A DNA stretch of 64,000 nucleotides from Bacteroides caecigallinarum (GCF_021531075.1 NZ_JADYTJ010000001.1:62001-126000); one strand, 5' to 3'. Positions 9,601 to 19,320 are shown, counted from the first letter of the stretch. The notes: generated by a model not told the origin, from the sequence alone. Numbers and translations: made by a program.

Positions 9601-10197
9601 ATGATGATGACAACTGATATGATAAACTGGCCTGAAGAGAAGGTACAGAAACTGATGGGACATTATAAGGAAATCTTGTCTTTGCTTGGTGAAGACCCGG
9701 AACGTGAAGGACTTTTGAAAACCCCAGAACGTGTGGCAAAGGCTATGCTTACTCTCACAAGAGGATACGACATGGACCCTAAGGCTGTGCTTAATGCTGC
9801 TAAATTCAAGGAGGAATACAGTCAGATGGTCATTGTGAAGGATATTGATTTCTTCTCTTTATGCGAACATCACATGCTCCCGTTTTACGGTAAGGCCCAT
9901 GTGGCTTATATACCTAACGGATATATTACGGGACTGAGCAAGATAGCTCGTGTGGTGGATATCTTTTCACACAGATTGCAGGTGCAGGAACGAATGACTC
10001 TGCAGATAAAGGAGTGTATTCAGGAAACATTAAATCCGCTTGGAGTGATGGTTGTAGTTGAAGCTAAGCACATGTGTATGCAGATGCGTGGTGTGGAGAA
10101 ACAGAACTCAATAACCACAACATCCGACTTCACAGGAGCTTTCAATCAGGCAAAGACTCGTGAGGAGTTCATGAATCTTATCCGAAATAACCGTTAA
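9601..10197 (+). CDS. folE: GTP cyclohydrolase I
   Basis: The 198-residue enzyme converts GTP to 7,8-dihydroneopterin triphosphate, the first step of folate synthesis. Zinc ligands are visible at C88 and H91 in CEHHMLPF and at C159 in [18 protein letters not shown] is also typical. The start could be any of the clustered ATG codons at 9601-9607; the first is used here. Its stop codon overlaps the stop codon of dnaG on the opposite strand by two bases. Confidence 0.97.
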   Translation: MMMTTDMINWPEEKVQKLMGHYKEILSLLGEDPEREGLLKTPERVAKAMLTLTRGYDMDPKAVLNAAKFKEEYSQMVIVKDIDFFSLCEHHMLPFYGKAHVAYIPNGYITGLSKIARVVDIFSHRLQVQERMTLQIKECIQETLNPLGVMVVVEAKHMCMQMRGVEKQNSITTTSDFTGAFNQAKTREEFMNLIRNNR

Positions 10198-12359
10198 TAC
10201 AGGCTTGTAGTACGGTCGCCCGCGTCTTTCAGAATCATATTCTGAGTTTCGGTCAGGTCTTTGAAATGTGCCATTATCTCTGCACATTTTTCCGGATTAG
10301 AAGCCACGGCAGGATCGTTCAGAGCTTGAAGCGTATGTTTCATCTCTTCTTTTAGAATAGATATCTTAAAATCCAGCAGCAGGCGAGGAACAAGTTCATA
10401 CAGACGTTCTTCGTCTGTTATTATTTTCTGTCCTTTCGAGTGGTAGTTACTCAGCTGGTATCTGTCGCTCGACATGTCGGCTGCCGTCTTGCTTATTTCC
10501 GGGTCTGGATTTGACAGGAAATATCTTTCTGCCACAAAGTTTTCATTGTGTACATTTTCTTCCGCTTCCTTCAGTATCTTTCTGTGTATAGGGTTGTGGA
10601 ACTGTATGTCGTCTGCCTTAAGGTTGTATGCTATATACTCAGTTACAGTGAAAGGCTGTTCGTTGCCTTCTTCGTCTTCTACGCAGCACACAACTTTCTC
10701 GCCGTATCTGATAATCATTTTCACAAGGCTTTCTTCCTGCTTGTAGAAAACCTTGTTTTCATTTCCCTGTGCCGGTATATACGATGAGTATGTATCAACC
10801 ACGGAAACTTCTTCTGGCAGCAATTCAGGAGGAGGTATGCTACCTTTAGGTGGAAGAATGGGAGTTTCGTTTGGAGCTGGAGTAGGATTGTTCGCTGGTG
10901 GAACCGTATTTGCGGCATCACTGCTGTCTGCATTATTGTTTGCAGATTGCTGTTCCGTTTGCTGTGCTATAGCTATGGCCTGCTGCCTTTTGTGGTATTC
11001 TTCCCTCTGTTTTTTCCTTTCTTCTTCCTTTTCCTTGTTTTCGGCTGCTTGTTCGATAAGCTTTGCAGTTGCATCAACCAGTATTTTCTCGTCCATCTTG
11101 AGCAACTGGCTGCATTCTCTGACATATACCGAACGGACTATGCTGTCAGGGATGACAGATATGCTTTTTACGATGCTTGAAATCAGCTCTGCTCTCTTGA
11201 TCGGATCTTTGCCTGCTTCTTCCATAAGCAGGTTTGTCTTGAAACGTATGAAGTCAACTTCGTTGTTATTGATGTATGCCTGATATTCTGTAGCATTGTG
11301 CTTTCTGGCAAAGCTGTCTGGATCTTCACCATCTGGAAGCAGGCAAACCTTTATATTCATACCTTCTTCCAAGAGCATGTCAATACCTCGGATACTGGCT
11401 TTTATACCAGCACCGTCGCCATCGTATAATACAGTGATGTTGTTTGTAAATCTGTGTATCAACCTTATTTGGTCCGATGTAAGGGCTGTGCCGGATGAAG
11501 CCACCACGTTCTCAATGCCGCTTTGGTGCATTGATATAACGTCTGTATAACCTTCTACAAGGAAACACCTGTCCTGGCGGATAATAGATTGTTTGGCGAA
11601 GTATATTCCGTACAGTTCTTTGCTTTTATGATAAATCTCGGATTCAGGAGAATTGATGTACTTCATCTGTACGTTCTTTGTTGCAGCGCTGAGTACACGT
11701 CCTCCGAATGCTACTACTTTTCCTGTAATGTTGTGAACAGGGAAAATTACACGTCCCCAGAAACGGTCGCGTATGGTTTTTCCATCATCCTTCATGTAGC
11801 ACAATCCGGTTTTAAGCAGAAGTTCCTGCTTATATCCCTTCTGTACGGCTGTTTTTGCAAGTGCATCTTTGGCATCAGTACAATAGCCAAGCTGGAATTT
11901 CTTGATTATATCATCGCGAAATCCTCTCTGACGGAAATATGTCATACCTATGCTCTGTCCGTCAATGTTGTTGTATAAGATGTCCTGGAAATATTCTGCA
12001 GCAAACTGGTTGATAAGGAAAAGACTCTCTCTGAGACCTTGTGACTGTTTCTCTTCTTTGGTAAGTTCTCTTTCCTTTATTTCGATATTGTACTTCCTGG
12101 CAAGCCATTTCAGAGCCTCGTAGTATGACAGCTGTTCGTGCTCCATAATGAAATGTACGGCATTACCACCTTTCCCGCAACTGAAGCACTTGCATACCCC
12201 TTTGCTTGGGGATACACTAAATGATGGAGTTTTCTCGTTATGGAAAGGGCACAGACCAACGTAGTTGACTCCGCGCTTGCGCAGAGTAACGAAATCGGAA
12301 ACAACATCAACTATTTGTGCTGCATCAAGAATTCTGTCTATGGTGGCCTGATCTATCAT
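10194..12359 (-). CDS. dnaG: DNA primase
   Basis: DnaG makes RNA primers at the replication fork. The 721 residues start with a zinc-binding domain with C37, H40, C58 and C61 (CPFH and CFSCGKGG). A TOPRIM catalytic core follows, with [10 protein letters not shown] and YDGDGAG. A linker of about 100 residues (roughly 430-530) comes next, rich in K, E, Q, N and P. The C-terminal part, expected to contact the DnaB helicase, closes the protein. It is somewhat longer than enterobacterial DnaG because of the linker. A TACTTTTG element at 12368-12375 leaves only eight bases before the ATG, so the message may be nearly leaderless. Confidence 0.97.
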   Translation of the reverse strand: MIDQATIDRILDAAQIVDVVSDFVTLRKRGVNYVGLCPFHNEKTPSFSVSPSKGVCKCFSCGKGGNAVHFIMEHEQLSYYEALKWLARKYNIEIKERELTKEEKQSQGLRESLFLINQFAAEYFQDILYNNIDGQSIGMTYFRQRGFRDDIIKKFQLGYCTDAKDALAKTAVQKGYKQELLLKTGLCYMKDDGKTIRDRFWGRVIFPVHNITGKVVAFGGRVLSAATKNVQMKYINSPESEIYHKSKELYGIYFAKQSIIRQDRCFLVEGYTDVISMHQSGIENVVASSGTALTSDQIRLIHRFTNNITVLYDGDGAGIKASIRGIDMLLEEGMNIKVCLLPDGEDPDSFARKHNATEYQAYINNNEVDFIRFKTNLLMEEAGKDPIKRAELISSIVKSISVIPDSIVRSVYVRECSQLLKMDEKILVDATAKLIEQAAENKEKEEERKKQREEYHKRQQAIAIAQQTEQQSANNNADSSDAANTVPPANNPTPAPNETPILPPKGSIPPPELLPEEVSVVDTYSSYIPAQGNENKVFYKQEESLVKMIIRYGEKVVCCVEDEEGNEQPFTVTEYIAYNLKADDIQFHNPIHRKILKEAEENVHNENFVAERYFLSNPDPEISKTAADMSSDRYQLSNYHSKGQKIITDEERLYELVPRLLLDFKISILKEEMKHTLQALNDPAVASNPEKCAEIMAHFKDLTETQNMILKDAGDRTTSLY

Positions 12360-12367
12360 ACTGGCTG

Positions 12368-12375
12368 CAAAAGTA
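12368..12375 (-). promoter_or_regulatory. -7 element (TACTTTTG) for dnaG
   Basis: Perfect TAnnTTTG on the minus strand, ending eight bases before the start codon at 12359. No TTTG is seen at the expected -33 distance. Confidence 0.45.
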
Positions 12376-12397
12376 CATAAAATTTATGATTTTGGGA

Positions 12398-12434
12398 TAA
12401 AAAATAGGGGAAACCACATATGCGGTTTCCCCTT
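12398..12434 (-). terminator. Terminator of mdh
   Basis: GGGGAAACC (12407-12415) pairs with GGTTTCCCC (12424-12432). Reading the minus strand, the hairpin is followed by a T-rich stretch (complement of 12399-12405). Confidence 0.8.
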
Positions 12435-12458
12435 ATATAATTTAAACCTGTATATTAA

Positions 12459-13460
12459 TTATTTAATATTTGGGTTCAATGCGTTCCATTCTGATACTGG
12501 AGGAAGAACGCCCATAGCGATAACTTCGTCACGAAGAGCGCACAAGTGTTCGTAGCTCTTATCCAAAGCAGCCTGTTCTTCAGCTGTGCCGTTCAATGCA
12601 GCGCAGTGGCAACCTTCAGTGTCGATAGAAGTTTCCCAAGCCATCATGATGTGGTCATACTTATCGTTTGATACGTATGTACCGGCTGGCCAACGGAATG
12701 CTTTACCACCCATAGCAGCACCAATCATTTCGATAGAAACGTATGATGGGCTCTGGAATGAAGAACGTCCGCGGAGATTGATGATGTTAGCACCACCCTT
12801 AGTTACTTTCTGCTGGATTTCAGCCCACTGTTCTTTTGTCAAAGCATCTGTACCGATGATGTCAGTCAAAGCCTTGCCGTTAACTTTAGCTGTAGAAGCG
12901 AATACAGCCATCTGTTCTCCGTGACCACCATATGTACGGCAGTTTTCAACAGCGTCCATAGAGATACCGAAGTGTTTAGCAAGTTCGCTGCGAAGACGAG
13001 TAGAGTCAAGAGCTGCAAGAGTTGTAACCTGACCTGGTTTCAAACCTGAGTACAACAAAGTGATAAGACCAGTGATATCAGCTGGGTTGAAGATGATAAC
13101 GATGTGTTTTACATCTGGGCAGTAAGCCTTAACGTTCTTACCGAATTCTTCAGCGATAGCTGCGTTGCCTTTAAGAAGGTCTTCGCGAGTCATACCAGCC
13201 TTACGAGCTGCACCACCTGAGTTTACAATATATTTAGCACCTGTCAAAGCTTCTTTGATATCAGAAGTGAAAGTGATGTTTACACCTTCAAAGCCGCAGT
13301 GGAACAATTCTTCTGCTACACCTTCCAAACCTGGAGCGTATGGGTCGTACAAGCAGATGTTATTAGTCAAGCCCATCATGATTGCAGTCTGAGCCATGTT
13401 AGAACCGATCATACCGGCAGCACCTACGATAGTAAGTTTTTCGTTTGTTACAAATTCCAT
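12459..13460 (-). CDS. mdh: Malate dehydrogenase (lactate/malate dehydrogenase family)
   Basis: The 333-residue enzyme has an N-terminal NAD-binding fold (VGAAGMIGSNMA, residues about 12-23). The substrate loop ARKAGMTREDLL has the arginines of malate rather than lactate enzymes, and the active-site histidine is in YGGHGEQM. It would interconvert malate and oxaloacetate, in Bacteroides part of the reductive branch to succinate. Instead of the usual NPVD after the second beta sheet it has NPADITG, a small variation. Codon use is strongly biased, so expression is probably high. It is monocistronic, with a -7 element upstream and a terminator downstream. Confidence 0.93.
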   Translation of the reverse strand: MEFVTNEKLTIVGAAGMIGSNMAQTAIMMGLTNNICLYDPYAPGLEGVAEELFHCGFEGVNITFTSDIKEALTGAKYIVNSGGAARKAGMTREDLLKGNAAIAEEFGKNVKAYCPDVKHIVIIFNPADITGLITLLYSGLKPGQVTTLAALDSTRLRSELAKHFGISMDAVENCRTYGGHGEQMAVFASTAKVNGKALTDIIGTDALTKEQWAEIQQKVTKGGANIINLRGRSSFQSPSYVSIEMIGAAMGGKAFRWPAGTYVSNDKYDHIMMAWETSIDTEGCHCAALNGTAEEQAALDKSYEHLCALRDEVIAMGVLPPVSEWNALNPNIK

Positions 13461-13523
13461 AATTCTAATTATTTATGTTATGTTATAAAAGTGTTTTTAA
13501 TCTGTCATTTCTTTCTTGCGTTA

Positions 13524-13531
13524 CAAAGTTA
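13524..13531 (-). promoter_or_regulatory. -7 element (TAACTTTG) for mdh
   Basis: Perfect TAnnTTTG on the minus strand, about 63 bases before the ATG at 13460. The -33 element is not evident. Confidence 0.5.
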
Positions 13532-13775
13532 AGAAATTATCAAGTAAATATTTGATTTCAGATAGGCAAATAAACAGTATTTTCTGCGCTTTTATACTTA
13601 ATTACGGAAAAAAATCATTATTTCATTTCCTTTGTATTGAAATTGTAATGATGATGTTGCAATTATGGAGATTGATGTGTAGTATATATTATGTATGTTG
13701 AGAGAATGGCCGTGGTTATGAACTGGTCTTTGGGGTTCTTTATTATATTGGTAAGTTGGGGCTTGAGGAGTTATG

Positions 13776-14118
13776 AAATAAAAAAGGCGCCATTCATAAT
13801 ATTGAATGCCGCCGGCTTCCTAAAAGAACCCCCCAATTCAGGGTTCTTTGTTTCTTTGGTTTTTCTAGTCTTAATTGTTATCCTTCCTAATCTTTTCTTT
13901 TTACCTTAGCACTAAACCTATTGTTTCTTTTTACCTTTTATCCTTAAACTGAAAACCTTTTACCTTTTTTACTAATACCTTTAAACTTAAACCTAATACC
14001 TTAATTTTTACCTTAAACTAATAACCTTTATCTAATACCTTTTATTTTTATACCTTAAGTTAGTCTAATACCTTTATGTTTTGTGCTATTTATTAATTTT
14101 CTCTCTGGTTTCACAACC
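13776..14118 (-). ncRNA. Candidate non-coding RNA of about 340 nt, purine-rich repeats
   Basis: This stretch has a strong minus-strand promoter at its head and a strong terminator at its tail, but no believable open frame between. Four copies of AAGGTATTAG (in RNA sense) lie at 13972-14074, and eleven AAGGT cores occur in about 180 bases. Near the 3' end are two hairpins: nine pairs (13823-13831 with 13841-13849), then a GC-rich stem (13786-13796 with 13803-13813) followed by TTTTTTATTT. It does not show the marks of tmRNA, RNase P RNA or SRP RNA. The ends are inferred from promoter and terminator spacing. It could also be a degenerate spacer that happens to be transcribed. Confidence 0.4.
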
Positions 14119-14124
14119 ACGATA

Positions 14125-14155
14125 CAAAGGTAGGGATATTTTTTTATTCTGCAAT
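14125..14155 (-). promoter_or_regulatory. Promoter of the candidate ncRNA
   Basis: On the minus strand ATTG (14155-14152) lies 19 bases before TACCTTTG (14132-14125). This is the same architecture as the promoters of tRNA-Lys and frr in this window. No gene starts within 600 bases downstream on this strand. Confidence 0.6.
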
Positions 14156-14159
14156 ATAT

Positions 14160-14460
14160 GGATACTGTTTTTTGTATTAATATATGTTTTTCTTGATTTA
14201 TATCATGTTTTCGAATGTGTGTGTTTCGTGCTCGCGAACGGTGATGAGGTGTGTTGCGTGGTAAATGATATATGTATGTTTTTAGTTGATAAAACAGTAA
14301 CTAAAATGTGATTTTTCGGTCTGTATTGTTAATTTTAATATTGTGTGTGGCTTATATAATATATGTTGAATAACATATTTTTGTGTTTGGAAAATATTCT
14401 TTACGGAATGTAATATTTATGCATTAAAGTTGCATATATACAATCGTGTATACGTAAAGC
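14160..14460. other. AT-rich gene-free stretch
   Basis: Between the ncRNA promoter and the nrdG terminator I see no promoter pair, open frame of quality, tRNA or clear repeat. Only AT-rich sequence with a few TG-rich runs is present. Confidence 0.6.
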
Positions 14461-14472
14461 CTCGCAAAAATA

Positions 14473-14510
14473 AGGACCGGAAGAAATTCCGTAATGGCTC
14501 TTCCGGTCCT
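14473..14510 (-). terminator. Terminator of nrdD-nrdG
   Basis: A 12-pair perfect stem (14473-14484 with 14499-14510). On the minus strand it is followed by TTATTTTTG. Confidence 0.88.
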
Positions 14511-14523
14511 AAATATGTGATTT

Positions 14524-15000
14524 TTATTGTTTGATTATTTTTTTAAGGTGTAAAATTCTTTGATTACTGCTTCCTCTGAATTCAAGAGTAGGAGAGTATA
14601 GACTTTCTTCAAACCGCCCATCCACAAGTACATCTATATATTGCAGTAAATCCTTTCTGCTGTTATCGTTTAAGAGTTCTTCCAATTTGTAGCCTGTGTA
14701 GCACCATATATTCAATCCTGTGGATTTCCGGACTTTTTCCAATATGGTGCGGAATTCTTCTGGATTGAAAAAAGGGTCTCCTCCGCTGAATGTCACTCCG
14801 TCTAATAGAGGATTATCATTTATTTCTTTTATAATGTTGTCCAAAGCTTCTTCGGTAAGTGGTTTCCCGGCTTTGGGATTCCATGATTCCGGATTATGAC
14901 AACCTTTGCAACGGTGACTGCATCCGGACAAATAAATAGAGTACCGGATGCCATCGCCGTCGACTATTGTTTCAGGATATGTATATAAATAATGTAACAT
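14524..15000 (-). CDS. nrdG: Anaerobic ribonucleotide reductase activating protein (radical SAM)
   Basis: The 158-residue protein carries CSHRCKGC (residues about 27-34), the Cx3Cx2C motif that holds the 4Fe-4S cluster and S-adenosylmethionine, and TFSGGDPF for AdoMet binding. NrdG makes the glycyl radical on NrdD. It starts eight bases after nrdD ends, so the pair forms one operon behind the cobalamin riboswitch, and a strong terminator follows. Length and motifs match the family. Confidence 0.96.
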   Translation of the reverse strand: MLHYLYTYPETIVDGDGIRYSIYLSGCSHRCKGCHNPESWNPKAGKPLTEEALDNIIKEINDNPLLDGVTFSGGDPFFNPEEFRTILEKVRKSTGLNIWCYTGYKLEELLNDNSRKDLLQYIDVLVDGRFEESLYSPTLEFRGSSNQRILHLKKIIKQ

Positions 15001-15008
15001 GTTTCAGA

Positions 15009-17396
15009 TTAGGCATGCTTTACCCTGTCGCGCTCTTCCGCACGTTTGGCTGAGTTCCAACTGTTCAAGTCACCTGTCAGGTAGCCTGTGATACGTCGCA
15101 TACGGAGTATATTCTCACTGTTGCATATTGGGCATTTGCTATAGATTACACCTCTGTAACCGCAGTTGTGGCATGTATCAACCGGATGGTTAATCGAACC
15201 GTAGCCGATACCTTCGTCATTCATTACTTTCACGATTTTGGCTATGGCTTTTACGTTTTTCTGTGCCTCACCGTCCAGTTCCACGTATGTGATGTGACCT
15301 CCAAGCGTAAGTGAGTGGAAAGGAGCCTCACATTTTATCTTGTCCACTATGTTGATAGGTTCCTTTACATCTACATGGAATGAGTTAACGTAATAATCTC
15401 TGTCGTTTACTCCTTCTATTATACCATATTTGCGCTTGTCCATCTTAGTGAATCTTCCTGACAGTCCTTCTGCGGGAGTGGCAAGAACAGAGTAGTTAAG
15501 ATGATATTTCTCTTTATATCTCTTGGCTACTTCATTCATCTTTTCAACGGCCTCGTAAAGGGTATTCCATGATTTCTTGTTGTGTCCGTGTCCCTGGCCG
15601 TAGAGGGCTACCATTGCATTATGTCCGCCGATGAAACCTATACCCAGTGTTCCTTGGTTCAGTATATCACCAACTTCTTCGTTAGGATTTACGTCGCATC
15701 CGCCTTTCCAGACGTTGTTGCCCATCATGAATGGGAACTGTCTTGCCAGGGCTGTTTTCTGATACTGGTATCTTGAGTAAAGCTGTTCGGCTATCATTTC
15801 AGCCATTTCTTCTACCGACTGAAGGAATACTTCTTTTGCCTTTTGCTCTATAGCTTCCTTGTTGTTTAAGTCGATTATGCTTTCTGCCTTTATTCTGGCT
15901 TCTATAGCCAATCTTGGCATATTCATTGTGGTGAATGACAGGTTTCCTCTTCCTAGTGATGTCTTTTCGCCGTTAATGTTTTCGAAAACTCTTGTACGAC
16001 ATCCCATAGTGGCAAGTTCGTACTTATATCTGTGAGGGTCGTCGGCTCTCCATAATTCATGTTTGTTGAAAGGTGTATCAAGGAACATGAAATTAGGGAA
16101 CAGTGCTTTGGCTGTGGTACGACATGCTTTCAGAAAAAGATCAAAGTTTGGAGCCTTGAACTGCAACTTTCCTTCCATTGCAGCATCGAAGTCGCTCATG
16201 GCAAGCTTATAATCCTCTTCCGAATACGATACGCCATCCTTTATCTTGAAAATCTGTATTGGGAAAACAGGAACTTCACCGTGAGCTCCAAGTCCCTCTA
16301 TTGTCGATTTAAGCAGTTCTTCTATAACCATTCTTCCTTCGGCGGAAGTGTCTGTACCATAATTTATGGAACTGAATACCACCTGGTTGCCACCTCTTGA
16401 GTGCATGGTGTTGAGGTTGTGAATGAAACCTTCCATAGCCTGATGGGTATCTTTACGCGTACGTTCATTAGCCTTGTTCAGGATATGTTCCAAATCTTCT
16501 TTTTCTATATCAGCACCTATAGATTTAAGTTCGTTTGCCAGTGCTTTCTTTACGTCTTCGGATGGAGCTATTGTCAGAAGGTGTTTTTTTACACAGTCTT
16601 TCAGTGTCTCTTCTGTTATGTCGATACCTTTCATTTCCATAAGGAACGACATTATAGAAGCTACACTTTTCTGGTAACTTTTCAGAACTCCTTTAGCCAT
16701 GAAGAAATCGAATGCAGGTATTGCCTGTCCTCCGTGCTGTTCGTTCTGATTAGTCTGGAATATTATAGTGGCAAGAGTGGCGTAACTCTGGATGGACTGA
16801 GGAGTACGTATACTACCGTTTTTAGTGTGAAATCCTCTTTCGAACAAGTCTTCAAGGTCGTACTGTATGCATGTGGTGGTCTTTGTAGGATAGTAATCCA
16901 AATCGTGAATATGTATATCGCCCAACTGATGTGCTTCTGCGTACTTCTTAGGCAGAAGGTACTTGTAGGTATAGTCTTTTGTTATTTCAGATGCAAAAGT
17001 CATCATCTGTCCTGCCGGAGTATGGCTTGACATGTTGGCATTGCTAAGGTTGACATCATTCTTATCGATAGCCACGATACCATCCATGATATGTTTGATT
17101 TTTGTCTTGCGGTCGCGTTCGGTATTTCTCCACTGTCTGTAGATGATGTACTTTTTAGCTACTTCCGGCTGTACTTTCATCAGTTCCATTTCTACAAGGT
17201 CCTGTATCTCTTCTACGCCTATTGTTGGGGTATTGAAGTGATTGATTACCCTTTGGGTGATTTCATCAATCAGATTTTCGCAGTCTGTCAGGTCTGATGC
17301 CACGAAAGCCTTAGTAATGGCGTTGTAGATTTTTGCAGATGAGAAGTTTTCCCGCTTCCCGTCTCTTTTGATGATGCAGATGTCTTTTGTTTCCAT
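15009..17396 (-). CDS. nrdD: Anaerobic (class III) ribonucleoside-triphosphate reductase
   Basis: The 795-residue enzyme reduces ribonucleotides to deoxyribonucleotides without oxygen. An ATP-cone regulatory domain covers about residues 4-95. The large catalytic barrel follows. The C-terminal zinc site has CHNCGYRG and CPICNS. The glycyl-radical loop is RRITGYLTGD, where the Gly of GYL is the radical site, with SWNSAKRAEE behind it. It acts in the cytoplasm and needs NrdG. A cobalamin riboswitch ends about 37 bases before the ATG. Class III enzymes do not use B12, so the switch most likely turns this enzyme down when a B12-dependent reductase elsewhere can work; that partner is not in the window. 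Confidence 0.97.
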   Translation of the reverse strand: METKDICIIKRDGKRENFSSAKIYNAITKAFVASDLTDCENLIDEITQRVINHFNTPTIGVEEIQDLVEMELMKVQPEVAKKYIIYRQWRNTERDRKTKIKHIMDGIVAIDKNDVNLSNANMSSHTPAGQMMTFASEITKDYTYKYLLPKKYAEAHQLGDIHIHDLDYYPTKTTTCIQYDLEDLFERGFHTKNGSIRTPQSIQSYATLATIIFQTNQNEQHGGQAIPAFDFFMAKGVLKSYQKSVASIMSFLMEMKGIDITEETLKDCVKKHLLTIAPSEDVKKALANELKSIGADIEKEDLEHILNKANERTRKDTHQAMEGFIHNLNTMHSRGGNQVVFSSINYGTDTSAEGRMVIEELLKSTIEGLGAHGEVPVFPIQIFKIKDGVSYSEEDYKLAMSDFDAAMEGKLQFKAPNFDLFLKACRTTAKALFPNFMFLDTPFNKHELWRADDPHRYKYELATMGCRTRVFENINGEKTSLGRGNLSFTTMNMPRLAIEARIKAESIIDLNNKEAIEQKAKEVFLQSVEEMAEMIAEQLYSRYQYQKTALARQFPFMMGNNVWKGGCDVNPNEEVGDILNQGTLGIGFIGGHNAMVALYGQGHGHNKKSWNTLYEAVEKMNEVAKRYKEKYHLNYSVLATPAEGLSGRFTKMDKRKYGIIEGVNDRDYYVNSFHVDVKEPINIVDKIKCEAPFHSLTLGGHITYVELDGEAQKNVKAIAKIVKVMNDEGIGYGSINHPVDTCHNCGYRGVIYSKCPICNSENILRMRRITGYLTGDLNSWNSAKRAEERDRVKHA

Positions 17397-17432
17397 TTTT
17401 TTCTTCTTTTAAATCATACATTTTTTTATATA

Positions 17433-17595
17433 CCTTTTCAGGGCAGGTCTTCTGACTGATCTTTCCACGGAACACCTTCCCGCCATAGGCAGTGGTTGGA
17501 GCAATCCTGTCCCGTTTCATCAAGAATCACAGCAGCGGGTACTGTTACCGATTTTCACGGTATTCCCTTTTGAGACTGATGTCACTCTGAAAAAG
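17433..17595 (-). promoter_or_regulatory. Cobalamin (adenosylcobalamin) riboswitch upstream of nrdD
   Basis: On the minus strand the conserved B12-box AGTCAGAAGACCTGCC lies at 17457-17442, with AACCACTGCC and the core around CCCGCTGCTGTGA upstream. The closing P1 stem is CTTTTTCAG with CTGAAAAGG (17595-17587 with 17441-17433). The 3' end is close to the ribosome-binding region of nrdD and I see no intrinsic terminator between, so control is likely at translation start. Confidence 0.93.
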
Positions 17596-17600
17596 TATTG

Positions 17601-17608
17601 CAAAGCTA
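17601..17608 (-). promoter_or_regulatory. -7 element (TAGCTTTG) for the nrdD riboswitch transcript
   Basis: Perfect TAnnTTTG, ending six bases before the P1 stem of the riboswitch, the right distance for the aptamer to start the RNA. The -33 position is only T-rich. Confidence 0.55.
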
Positions 17609-17790
17609 TAAACAAATTTCTGAAATAAAAAATATCAATTTGTTTGGATTTTACAAAAATGGAAATTTTGAAATTGTTAAAACGGTCTATAGGTACTTGT
17701 AGACTGTATTTTTGGAAAACTGTATTTGATGAATTTTAAAAACATATTAGATTTTTGGTAACTTTTGACTCGTTTTTTGTTGTGTAAAAA

Positions 17791-17830
17791 TTATCGTCCC
17801 ATAGATTTTGATATTACAGCGGGACGATAA
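17791..17830 (-). terminator. Terminator of the CCA-adding enzyme gene
   Basis: TTATCGTCCC (17791-17800) pairs perfectly with GGGACGATAA (17821-17830). On the minus strand TTTTT follows shortly. Confidence 0.85.
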
Positions 17831-17844
17831 ATATTTATATTATA

Positions 17845-19263
17845 CTATTCATTAACCTGTTTCAACCCCATTTTTAAGGCTTTTTCCATCATGTATTCAA
17901 AGGCAGCATCATGTTCGTTTGGTATTACACCATCCAAAATGGCATCTTTGATATAACTTTTCAAGTCGCCTATTTCGCGGCATGGCTGCAAGTTGAAAAC
18001 TCTCATAATCTCTGCTCCGTCCACCGGTGGCTGGAAGTTACGTATTCTGTCCTTTTCTTCCAGGTCTTTCAACTTTTGTCTCACAAGCTTGAAGTTATCG
18101 AGGAAACGTTGTTTTCTGGCTTCGTTTTTCGATGTTATGTCAGCTTCGCACAGACACATCAGGTCGTCAATGTCGTTGCCGGCTTCGAAAAGTAGTCGTC
18201 TTACTGCAGAGTCGGTCACCTCTTCGTCGGCTATTACAATAGGACGCATGTGCAGACTTACCATTTTCTGGACATATTTCATCTTTTCGTTCATAGGCAG
18301 TTTCATTTTTCTGAAGATATCCGGTATCATCTTCTCGCCTATATAGTTGTGGTTGTGGAATGTCCATCCCGCTTTCTGTTCCCATCTCTTGGTTTTTGGC
18401 TTGCCTATGTCATGAAGTAGTGCAGACCATCTGAGCCAAAGATTATCTGTAGCTTTCGATATGTTGTCCAGTACTTCAAGTGTGTGATAGAAATTATCCT
18501 TATGGGCCCTTCCGTTTCTTGTCTCTACGCCTTGCAGAGCACATAGTTCAGGGAATATAAGTTCCAGTAATCCGCATCTGTCAAGATCCACGAAACCTTT
18601 CGATGGTATAGGCGACATGATGATTTTATTCAGTTCGTCGGCTATGCGTTCCTTTGATATAATCTTTATTCTTTCTTTGTTTCTTTCCAGTGCTTCGAAC
18701 GTTTCGTCCTCAATGTAGAAGTTTAGTTGTGTGGCAAAACGGATGCATCTCATCATCCTCAGAGGGTCGTCGCTGAATGTTATGTCCGGATCAAGAGGAG
18801 TTCTTATTGTTCTGTCCTTAAGATCTTCCATACCGTCAAATGGGTCAACCAGTTCTCCGAAACGGTCTTTGTTCAGACAGACAGCCATTGCATTTATAGT
18901 GAAATCGCGTCTGTTTTGGTCGTCTTCCAGTGTTCCGTTTTCCACTATAGGTTTTCTGCTGTCATGGCTATATGATTCTTTTCTTGCACCCACAAATTCC
19001 ACTTCGATGTCCTTGAATTTCACCTGTGCAGTTCCAAAATTCTTGAACACCGAGACATTAGCTCCTTTGCCTAATTTTCTACCTAGTGCCTGTGCTATTT
19101 CTATTCCGCTCCCCACCACTACAACATCTATATCTTTCGAGGGGCGTTTAAGGAATATGTCGCGTACATAGCCACCAACTACATAGCATTCCAATCCCAG
19201 TTCGTCGGCTGTTTCGGATATTATACTGAATATTTTATCGGAAAAATGTTCTTTTAATTCCAT
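17845..19263 (-). CDS. cca: CCA tRNA nucleotidyltransferase with HD domain
   Basis: About 472 residues from the chosen start. The class II nucleotidyltransferase head has GGYVRD and the metal-binding pair in DIDVVVVG; an RNA-binding middle follows, then an HD domain with LLHDIGKPKTK. It adds or repairs the CCA end of tRNAs. The frame stays open back to 19329, but a perfect promoter with its start point near 19282 falls inside that extension, so ATG 19263 (MELKEHF) is the better start. The gene stands alone between its promoter and a terminator. Confidence 0.93.
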   Translation of the reverse strand: MELKEHFSDKIFSIISETADELGLECYVVGGYVRDIFLKRPSKDIDVVVVGSGIEIAQALGRKLGKGANVSVFKNFGTAQVKFKDIEVEFVGARKESYSHDSRKPIVENGTLEDDQNRRDFTINAMAVCLNKDRFGELVDPFDGMEDLKDRTIRTPLDPDITFSDDPLRMMRCIRFATQLNFYIEDETFEALERNKERIKIISKERIADELNKIIMSPIPSKGFVDLDRCGLLELIFPELCALQGVETRNGRAHKDNFYHTLEVLDNISKATDNLWLRWSALLHDIGKPKTKRWEQKAGWTFHNHNYIGEKMIPDIFRKMKLPMNEKMKYVQKMVSLHMRPIVIADEEVTDSAVRRLLFEAGNDIDDLMCLCEADITSKNEARKQRFLDNFKLVRQKLKDLEEKDRIRNFQPPVDGAEIMRVFNLQPCREIGDLKSYIKDAILDGVIPNEHDAAFEYMMEKALKMGLKQVNE

Positions 19264-19288
19264 ATATTGAAATCTGTTATTCAAGTTG

Positions 19289-19320
19289 CAAAGGTACAAA
19301 AATGTATTTGTTCTGCCAAT
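19289..19320 (-). promoter_or_regulatory. Promoter of the CCA-adding enzyme gene
   Basis: ATTG (19320-19317), 20 bases, then TACCTTTG (19296-19289) on the minus strand. The expected transcription start is about 19 bases before ATG 19263, which decides the start of that gene. Confidence 0.75.

Noticed and set aside
10753-11283. Plus-strand ORF of 176 codons opposite dnaG
   Set aside because: It is the complement of the low-complexity dnaG linker; composition explains the open frame.
13691-13909. Plus-strand ORF of 72 codons in the mdh-nrdG gap
   Set aside because: It overlaps the hairpins of the candidate RNA, has no ribosome-binding site or family resemblance, and is AT-driven.
13900-14080. 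Possible CRISPR-like or telomere-like array of ACCTT words
   Set aside because: Spacing is irregular (21, 39 and 33 bases between the longer copies), there are no unique equal-length spacers, and no cas genes are near.
13776-14118. tmRNA, RNase P RNA or 6S RNA as identity for the RNA candidate
   Set aside because: No tRNA-like ends, tag frame or RNase P core were found, and the middle is low-complexity purine repeat rather than a long bulged hairpin as in 6S RNA.
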